Assembly: GCA_027924585.1 (NCBI GenBank)
Contig: BSBM01000636.1
Coordinates: forward strand, 7,394,001-7,458,000
Length of the DNA: 64,000 nt
Direction of reading: 5' to 3'
Origin: Larix kaempferi
Lineage: Eukaryota; Streptophyta; Pinopsida; Pinales; Pinaceae
The translations under genes and the position numbers were made by a program. The first letter of the stretch is position 1. Every line of letters starts with the position of its first letter. Shown one piece after another: positions 39,901 to 50,200 of the stretch. Below the pieces are notes generated by a model. The model searched no databases and was not told the DNA's origin. It was given only the letters and a program-made list of their open reading frames with translations.

Positions 39901-42900
39901 AGACACTTTGGAAACTAGGGTTTTGCAGGTCCATGATGATGATGAAGATGTTGATGATGATGGCTTGGTCTAAGGTGGTGCTCTCAACTAGCTAATTCAT
40001 TATGAAATATTTAACAAGACATGAATTAAATTTAATATAAGTGTATTGTTTAATATAGTGAGCATGAATTGAATTAATTTTGTTGGGTGAAGCCAATAAC
40101 CAACATGATGAACATAATATAATTTTAGGGTTTACTGATCATATGTAAAAAATGGATTAAAAAACACAATTATTATAATTTTAGTTTAATGTTTATCCAC
40201 TTTAATCCATATATTTTTTAGTTTTGACTATGAATACACAATAATTATTATATATATATGTGTGTGTTTTTGTGTGGATAACTTAGAGATGTATAATAAA
40301 AATGGGTAAAAGGTGGTTGTCACTAGAGACTTTCATAGTTGTATAGTGAAAATGTAATAGCTATTAAAATTTGGATTAGAAAATTATTAAAGAAAATAAA
40401 TTCTATAGAAATGGGTAAAAGGTGGTTGTCGCTAGATTAAGAGAGACTTTCATAGTTGTATAGTGTACAATTGTCTAGTGGTTATGGCAGTGATGTGTAA
40501 AATCTTATGATCACATGAAAGAGATCACAAATAGGTTCATAAAACTAAGAACAACAATACTTTGAGCAATTTTTCAAAGGAAACTAGAATAGAGCCAGTA
40601 AAGAGAAAAAAATACTAAAAACTTGATTTCATACTAAAATGAATGAAAAATGGTTTTACATAAAGAAATTTGAATTACTCAAGGAACCAATTCGATTGTC
40701 TAGTGATTCATAAGGATTTAGTTGGGCTTAACATAGAGCTTAAATGCCCTTAAAGTTAGCTAAGCAACCTCTCAAACATGATTAATATATGGTTTACTGA
40801 TCATATGAACATAATATAATTTTAATCCATCTCTTGTAAATTTGGCATATCAAGAACGCAAAATTGACATATTCATATGAAACATACATGTGAAAATTGA
40901 GCATATATCAATATTCAATTACAAATAGTGAAAATAGTATAGTATTAAAAGTATGTAACGTACCTCATCATGCTAGATCCCACCTATTATCATACAACCA
41001 AGCCCTCCGGATCATCTCTTATACTGATGGTCTCCATTAGTCTCTCGTGCTCTGTATCCGGTAAGAAGTAGCGTACCTTCGATGTATTTCGACTAGGCAT
41101 TGTTCGTACCTGAAGGTTTGTGCCAATGATTAAGTTGGTAAAGTGATATACACTTGCACCTGGTTTGTAATCCCTGTAAACATATCCACCCTTCTTTCTT
41201 CCATTGCTGTCCCGTGTCAAGTATTCACCTTTAACAACCATAGACCCAGTTGGAAAGTGGTTGTTTTCATCGTCAGTCATGGACACAATGAGGGTTTGCT
41301 TTCCATCTATACAGCGTGCCAACCAGTATTCATCACCCCATTCAGTATCTTTTGAGGCAACCACTGCGTATATGTGCCCTGCATTATATGATTGTAGGTA
41401 TATGATCAAAATATTTTTCGTGCGATACAAGGCCATTAATGTGCATTTGAAGACTACGTAAACAAACAAAAAATGTTAAGGAAATGCATCATACCGGGTT
41501 GTACAAGGTCTGAGACATGATCAAAATCTGCAGAAATAGATGATTGGTCTTCTTCCAACGGAGTTAACTCAACAATTGCACGCTGATCAAGTGGAAGTGA
41601 TATGCGATCCCATCCATCAACCCAATCCAATGATTCACACCCATCCCAGTCACCATCACAACAAGGCGGGCAAAAACAAGCAAGTTTTCTGGTCCAAATT
41701 TCAAATACTGGGTTATCAGAGCTTCGAACCGAATGAAAGCCACGAGTCCCAGGCACAGTCTTGCATTCCCATGCATGTGAACGATCTATGTCTACCACCT
41801 CCCAAAAAAATCTCTCCACATGTCTCTTTCTTGTGGATTCTACTCGCATAGTTGATTCCTCTCCCATTACTGACGTGCACCACCTGACTATAGATTGAGC
41901 ATTTAGAATAGTAGATTCTGTAGATACTTTCAATTCCTCTCTTCGTAGGGCTGTTTTGACACATGCTCCGGCTCCATCATGCTCTCCTTTACCATGCCCA
42001 GTCTCAAAATAGTTCCACATATGTGGCACTTTGTAGTTTTTATGCAATGAACACAACCACTGAAATATGCGTGCATTTTTGAACTGACCAGCACACCCAT
42101 CAGACCAAATCCAGTGTCGGTCCATCTGTATGTTCCTTCCCTTCAAGTGATCATAGAACATGATGAAGCAATGACGTACATAGTGGAAGTCGTGGCACCT
42201 ATCATCACTTATGTAGAAGTGATATTCCTTCAGAATTTCTCTTTGCTCTTCAGTGCTATTTGGGCCATGCCTGTATGTGATATGGACCATCAAGGAAACC
42301 TGCTCAGAGTGATAATACTGACTTTGGATCTCATTTTGAGGTTGCAGAGTGTAGTTCTCGGCAAAATCAACAACTGAAAGTATAGTACCAAGGGGAAATG
42401 TATCTCTGCATATTCTAAACTTCTCATCCTGCCATCGTGCCATGTGGACATGCTGAACATATTGATGTGTCTTTTCAATAAATTCCTTGATGAAGTCACT
42501 AACTTGTACCTGGTGACACAAAATGATCTCAATGTCAGTTTTTTGTTGTAAGTAAGGATTGAAATGTAACCGTTACAACATAATTTTATAGATATAAATG
42601 CATACCTGAGATGTCACCAATTGTATTTTTTTGCTTTCTTTCCCTGGGACTATTTCATAGTTGATATATTTGAAACTTTTCATGTCTGTAACCATTTTCC
42701 CAAATTCACTGTCTCCATTCTCGTGCATACATTGGCTCAATAATGCCATTCCAGCACAGTTGGAGCATGTTCCATCCAAACAAGATTTTGCATAGTATGT
42801 TTGCCCCTCGGGCCTATTGCACATGATGCTATGAATGAATTCTCTTGATGAAGTCGGTGGTATTGTCATGGAGCAATCCTGCACAATGTTAGTATGCAAC

Positions 42901-45900
42901 ACACGACGAATGTACAAAAATGTTTCATAGTAATATTCATATTCTACATGGTATCTACAACAACAAGTGTTACGAAGAGTATTTATTCTAACATACCATG
43001 GCTTACATTTCTCAAAAGATCTTTGCCCCAAGTTCAATTGTCTATGCTCAATCTTAAATTTTTCGTAAAGCTCTGTCTGTGTTATATCAAGAAGATGCTT
43101 AGTATGTGGCTCACGATCCTTTGAACCCCTTCTTAGTTTTAGTACATCCTTTCGGTTTGAAGAAGGCCTTGTGTGATCATGCCAAAAACTATGCACTAGT
43201 CCCTTTACTGCATCAACTAGCTTCATGTCACGACGTGGCAACCGACCAACAAAGGCCCAAAAATCTGTCTGATCGGTTGTGTCAAGATGTTCTCTTCTAA
43301 TAGAATACCTACGGAGGGTTTTTACATTCAAATTAACTAGTTTCGATGTAGGCCTGAGAATACGAAGGGCCCTGGTGTTCTTATCTGCAATTGATTGTGA
43401 CAACACACGACGAGCAGCATTGCGGTCCTTTGAACGTGTGTTCTTACCAATTTTACCAAATGCATCTACTAGGCTTTTAACTATATGAGAACTTGGTTCA
43501 GAATTCTTTATCATCTTTATCCCTAACTTTTTCCTAACAACATTCATGCTCCTAGATTTTAACAATGATAAAAATAATCTACATTTATCTCCATCACATT
43601 TAGAAACAAAATATTTATCAAGTATCTGTTGAGTTTGATAAGCAATACTACGTTTAGATAGCGTACCTTCAATGGAATTCATAAGTCTTTCATCAACTTG
43701 TATACGCTTCGGAGTTCTTCGACGTGTGCTTGCTAATGGAGGTAAGGGGGTTGGAATTGTACCATGTAGCGCATCACCAAGACGCTCTGGCGTTTCAGTA
43801 GTAGCTTGGTGTCCTTCATTCTCTTCCTGGTAGTTGGATGGTGGAAGTCCAACATCCTCATCCATGGTCTGTGGAAGTCCAACATTCCCCTTGTGGAAGT
43901 CCAACATCCTCATCGATGGTGTGGATAACATTCTCTTCTTCAACAGTAGGCAAAATGTCCAACGCCTCTCTGACTTCATCGCTTGTATAACCACATCCGG
44001 ATAGCAAATTGGGTGTTTCTTCGTGAGCTTCATCTTGAGATGGTAACTTATCACTATGACTTGAAGTGGGAATTGAAACATCCCCTAATGAGCACCTACG
44101 TTTTGCTTCTTGATTACTTCCATGGGGTGCTTGTTCAACAACTATTGTGGAAATTGAAGGTCCCTCTTGTCGTGGATTAATAGGATGAACCATGGTATCC
44201 TCTACAATTGGATTTGGATTAGTTTCCAAAGAAAGCCTCCGATTCATCATGTATATTCTTTTCTTTTCTTTCTCTTCTTCAATGACTTCTTGAGGTCTCT
44301 TCTTCCTTGTTGATTTGTTTACTCGGTTACGTGCATTCCCCATCACCACAATGATCAATTCAATATAGTTTGTTTTTGTTGCTCCTCAATTACAAGCTCT
44401 TCAATAATAAGCAAATGGAAGTTCTTCCTTGTTGGTCTTGAAGCTTGATATCTTACCTTGTGTGCTCCTCAAATATAGGCAAAATGAATCTTTCAAAGGC
44501 CTTATCTTTGGTGTTCTTCAATTGGAGATTCTTCAAGCTTGCTAATTATTTTCTTCAAATATGGCCATATAACCCAACACCACAGTGAGCAACCATGAAA
44601 GATGTCCTCAATGCTGCACCTGCATAAAAAAAAATGATGGAGTTGGTGTAGAATGTGAAAATTTTCAGACGCGGGCTCGTGCTGTTCGAAAAATCGCGGG
44701 ATTGTTGCTTTCGTTCGGACAGAGTGAAGTTGCTCTCGGACAGAAACAGTCCATTATTTCTGGAGTTCCAAAACGTGTACGCGTTATATAAATATAAAAC
44801 GCGTGCGCGATATGTAGTGACAAAACGCGAACGCAATATAGTCAAGCACAATAAATAGGTTAGGTGCACGGCTAGGGCAACGAACAAAATCAAAGAAAAG
44901 TAATAATTTATATGATTGCATACAAAACAAATGTTTTGTATGGTTTAATACCCCCTAGCTCTCTCCCAATAATCCCTAGATACCCCCTATCTCTTTCTAA
45001 ATATCTGTCCCTCATTCTCCCTACATGTTTATTTCATGTTTCTTTCTCTCCCTTCAGCCATGTCTCTACCACCCCACTCTCCATCTCTCCACCTTCTCTT
45101 TATCTTCGTCATTATCCCTCCCTATAGCACTCTCTCCCTTCTTCTCCCTTAATCACTAACCCTCTACGCCTTTATCCCTCCCCCCTGCCCTCTCTGTCTT
45201 ACCTTGTTCCTAGAGCCCCTCCCCCATAAAGGCCTTTAGACCCTCTTCTAAATATTAATCCCTAAGTGCATAAGTGCACAAGATGATGAGGAGGAGGAGG
45301 GTGATGACAATGAAGATGATCATGATGTAGATGAAGATGATAAAGATGATGAGGAGGAGGAGGGTGATGACAATGAAGATGATCATGATGCAGATGAAGA
45401 TGATAAAGATGATAATGTTGATGAAGATGATGGTGATGATGATGAAGATGTTGATGATGATGGTGATGAAGATGTTGATGATGATGGTGATGATGATGGT
45501 GATGAAGATGATGGTGACATGATGGAGATGTTGATCTGATGAGGAAGATGATGATGATGATGATGGTGATGATGGTGATGATGATGAAGATGTTGATGAG
45601 GACGATGATGGAGATGAAGATGATGATGATGAAGAAGATGATGATGATGGAGATGTTGTGTTGATGGGGAACCTAGAGATGACAATGATGATGAAGATGG
45701 TGATGGTGATGGTGATGGTGATGGTGATGACGATTAAGATTTTGATGATGATGCTGATGGCGATGATGATGAAGATGTTGACGATGATGGTGATGGTGAT
45801 GTTGAGATGATGATCATGATGATGTTCAGAAGATCATGATGGTGATGATGGTGATGATGATGGAGAAAATGACAATGATGGATATGTTGATGAGGAACCT

Positions 45901-46070
45901 GCAGATGCCAATGATGATGATGATGGAGATGTTGATGAGGAACCTACAGATGCCAATGATGATGGTGATGACGATGAAGATGTTGATGATGATGGTGCTG
46001 GTAATGATGATGATGATGATGATGACGAAGATGATGGTGACATGATGGAGATGTTGATCTGATGAGGAAG

Positions 46071-46101
<31 letters not shown>

Positions 46102-46369
46102 AGATGTTGATGACGATGATGATGGTGATGAAGATGATGATGATGAAGAAGATGACGATGATGATGGTGATGAAGATGATGATGATGAAGAAGATGACGA
46201 TGATGGAGATGTGTTGATGGGGAACCTAGAGATGACAATGATGATGAAGATGGTGATGGTGACGACGATGAAGATTTTGATGATGATGCTGATGCTGATG
46301 ATGATGCTGATGCTGATGATGATGATGATGAAGATGTTGACGATGATGGTGATGGTGATGTTCAGATGG

Positions 46370-46401
<32 letters not shown>

Positions 46402-46887
46402 ATGTTGATGAGGAAGGGGGAGATGACAATGATGATGAAGATGTTTATGGTCATGAAGATGATGATGATGGTGATGGTGATGATGATGGAGATGATGGAG
46501 ATGATGGAGATGGCGATGAAGATGATGATGATGATGATGATGGTGAAGATGATGAAGAAGATGATGATGATGGAGAAGTTGACCTGATGACGATGAAGAT
46601 GATGATTATGGTGATGATGATGAAGATGTTGATGCTGATGATGATGGTGATGAAGATGATGATGATGGAGAAGATGATAATGATGGAGATGTTGATGAGG
46701 AACCTACAAATGCCAATGATGATGATGATGATGATGGTGATGACAATGAAGATGTTGATGATGATGGTGATGGTAATGATGATGAAGATGATGATGATGA
46801 TGGTGATGGTGATGGTGATGTTTAGATGATGATGTTCAGAAGATGATGGTGACATGATGGATATGTTGATCTGATTCAAGGAAGATA

Positions 46888-46918
<31 letters not shown>

Positions 46919-47188
46919 AGATGTTGATGATGATGATGATGGTGATGAAGATGATGATGATGAAGAAGATGATGATGATGGAGATGTTGATGTTGATGGG
47001 GAACCTAGAGATGACAATGATGATGAATATGGTGATGGTGATGGTGATGGTGATGACGATGAAGATTTTGATGATGATGGTGATGGTGATGATGATGAAG
47101 ATGTTGATGATGATGGTGATGGTGATGTTTAGATGATGATCATGATGATGATAATGATGATGGAGATTTTGATTTGATGAGGAATATG

Positions 47189-47219
<31 letters not shown>

Positions 47220-50200
47220 AGATGTTGATGATGACGATGATGGTCATGAAGATGATGATGATGAAGAATATGATGCTGATGGAGAATATGATGCTCACAA
47301 CTCCCTCTAGTCTCTCTCTCCCCAACCATCAATCTCTCTAGATCTCTCTGTCTCTGTCTCTCTCTCTCTCTCAAACACACACACATACGCACACATTATG
47401 TCACTTTCCATTCTCAAACCCATACCCCCTCCATCCATATATATCTCTAACTTTCTCCCTCCATCCCTCACCCTACCTTCTCTCCCTCCCTCTCTCATCG
47501 CCTGTCTCTCACCTTCTATCCCTCCCTCATCTTTCCCTCAACCTATCCCAATCTCTCCATCACTCCCTCTCTCTCCATCGCCACCACTCTCTGCATGTCT
47601 CCCACCAACACTTTCTGTCCCTCCCTTCCTATCTCTTATTTCGTTCTATCCCCATCTATCTCTCACTCCCTCCAAATCCATTCCTCCCCATTGTCCCTCT
47701 CCCTCCCTCGCTCTATGTCTCTCCCCCCCTTGTATTCTTTATTTCTCTCTCACATCCCCCTTGCCTCCATCCATTCCCCCTTGTCACTCAAGTCTCACTT
47801 TCAACTTCTAACCCTATACCTCTTCAGAACCTATTCTACTCCTAATAGTGCTCTCAAGCTCCACTTCCCTTCACCCCCTGTAGCCCATCATGTTCTCATT
47901 CCCTTCATCTCTCCCCACTCAAGCTTCCAACATCCTTCTAAGCCCTTGACCCTTTCCCACCCCTATTAAATATTAACCATAGATTCCCTTGAGCCTTCCC
48001 CACCCCTTCTCAAATATTAAACAAAATTTCCCTTGACTTCTACACCCCCTCTTTCTCAAGTATTAAACATGTATTTTATGATTTGAATAACGCGAGCGCG
48101 TTTTGTAACTATATAACGCGTACGTGTTATGTAGTTATATAACGCGTACGCGTTAATTATTGATATAACGCGCACGTGTTATTTAGTTATATAACGCGTA
48201 CGCGTTATTTAAATCTAAAAGCGCGGCAATATTTTTGAATTTAAACAGGCCGAGTCACATGCTCACATGTCAACAATAATCCTATGTGTATGCTTTGGAG
48301 TTTGCTTCGGTAATTCCAAACATGTGCTATGTTAATGAAAAACCAAAGCTAATTGGGTATTTCTTCCAGTTTCTGGAGAAGCCTGTGCTTAGCCACTCGT
48401 TACAATATGCTACACAGAGTCATTTTTGACGAAATCTTAGACACAAATAGCATTTTTTCTGCAGATTCCAAATATGTAACTTTTATTTTGAAATATTAAT
48501 TTTTCCTATTTTCTTTCAATTTCTTTTCTGTCCTACCTCCTTAACTCGTGAAACACATTGTTAGTGTTTCTTCCATAACTTTTTCAATTCTCAATCATTT
48601 CAAAAAAAAATTGTATGGTGCACAAGAGGACACTAACCTCCACGTTCTATGAAAAACCCATTTCAAGAATTTTGCATTAAGACCTTCAAAGGCTCTACCC
48701 ACAAAAGATGTACTATTTTTGAGGTTTGATCACTTAGACAATTATAAAAAAATTATAAAATTACTAATTTAATTTTCGAAAAATAATGGCGCACAAGTGC
48801 TATGTGTTCTCTACATGCATGCCGATTTTTGTAGCTTGATTCCATCATTTAGGCCCTCAAAGGCTCTACCCACAAAAACATATACCTTATCATTTGCCTG
48901 AAAAATAAAAAGTGTCTGTTAGGAAAAATGAAACTTGACATAGCTATGCAAATTTTCAATACATAAAAGTTATATATTCAGAAACGTGATTCAATTTCCT
49001 ACATTTCATCTTTTTTACTCAATGCAAGATATTTTGCGTAAGTAGCTCAAAAAATCCAAGTAAGTTGAGGGATTCCTGCTTTTTCAGTTTTCTATTGCAT
49101 CTAACGCGCCAAAAGTGACCCTCATTAGCTTGCACTGACCCTTAAATTATTTTACAATTTTGAAATTCTAATACTCATATGGATTTACTAAAAATTTATC
49201 AATTTAATAAAATAAACAATTTGATAAAATAAACCATACTTTTATATATATATACTCTTTAAAATTTACTATTATATAAATTAATACATATATATATAAT
49301 TATATGATCATTGGATAATTATCCAAATTTACAATTTAATAAAATAAACAATTTGATCAATGAACTATGCTTAAATTATTTTATGTATATGTCCTTTAAA
49401 ATTTACCATTGCATACACTAATACATATAATTATTTTATGAAAAATTATAATTTACAATTTAATAAATAAACCTGCTTAAATTATTTTATGTATATGCCC
49501 TTTAAAATTTACCATTACATACACTAATACATATACATAATTATATGGTAATTGGATAATTATTCAAAATATAAGTTAATAAATAAACCAATTTAATTAT
49601 TTTATAAAAAGTTATAATTTATTTTAATTAATGAAAAAATTTATTATAAAATTTTAACTAGTTTCAATAAAATAAAATAAAATAAATAAATTTTAAAAAA
49701 TAAATAAACCCAAATAAAATTTAAAACCAAATAAATTAAAATAAAACTTTAAATATAAATAAATCCAATTTTCCAAGGAAAAACAAAAATCCAATTAAAA
49801 CTTGAAAAAAACAAACAAACCAGAAAAACCGAAAAATCAATAAATTAGAAAAAGAACCAAAATAAATAAATAAATTGAATTAAACTTCTTAAGTCACTCG
49901 ATTGTCAAACAGCTTAAAAGTCCGAACTGTTGGCACTATATGGTGTGTACTTCCAGCTTTAATCTCCTTACCAATGGGCCTTTTCTAAAGAAGCATATCA
50001 GGGAGATGAAGGTGTTTTATTTTGGGATGAACTTTTGGACAAGTAGTTATTGATCATGGTTTAGTTAGAATTTTTAATCTTTAATTATGATGATTTGATT
50101 ATTGTTGCATGTCTATAATGTTGTAGTTTTTTGAAGTTTTTGGAACGTCAAGATATGATAATAACAAGGAGGATATGAAAATGTTAGTATATAATTTGTA

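Larger units (their letters stand above)
29018..49141. mobile_element. 20.1 kb TTAA-flanked DNA transposon with two spliced genes
   Basis: TTAA lies at 29014-29017 and 49142-49145. Inside them, inverted ends read GGGTGTGTGCAAG..ATGAGGGTCACTTT on the left, and GGGTCAGTGCAAG..ATGAGGGTCACTTT inward from the right: 25 of 30 positions match, and AGATGCAAT follows on both sides. Both ends carry subterminal clusters of palindromic ACGCG motifs. Inside are a plus-strand seven-coding-exon gene of unknown family, a minus-strand three-exon DDE transposase gene, a decayed second transposase copy, satellite and microsatellite arrays, and a nested hAT. TTAA targets are known for piggyBac, Kolobok and Sola3; superfamily is undecided. 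At about 20 kb it is unusually large for a cut-and-paste element with identifiable genes. Confidence 0.85.

Noticed and set aside
45331-47392. Met-, Ser-, His- and Ile-rich ORFs
   Set aside because: They are frames of a GAT-type triplet repeat and change composition with frame; not proteins.
47398-47969. Pro/Ser-rich ORFs of 124-137 codons
   Set aside because: Product of the pyrimidine-rich tract; no start context or domain.
29018-49141. piggyBac assignment based on TTAA alone
   Set aside because: The transposase lacks motifs I would expect for piggyBac; TTAA is shared by other superfamilies, so the class is left open.
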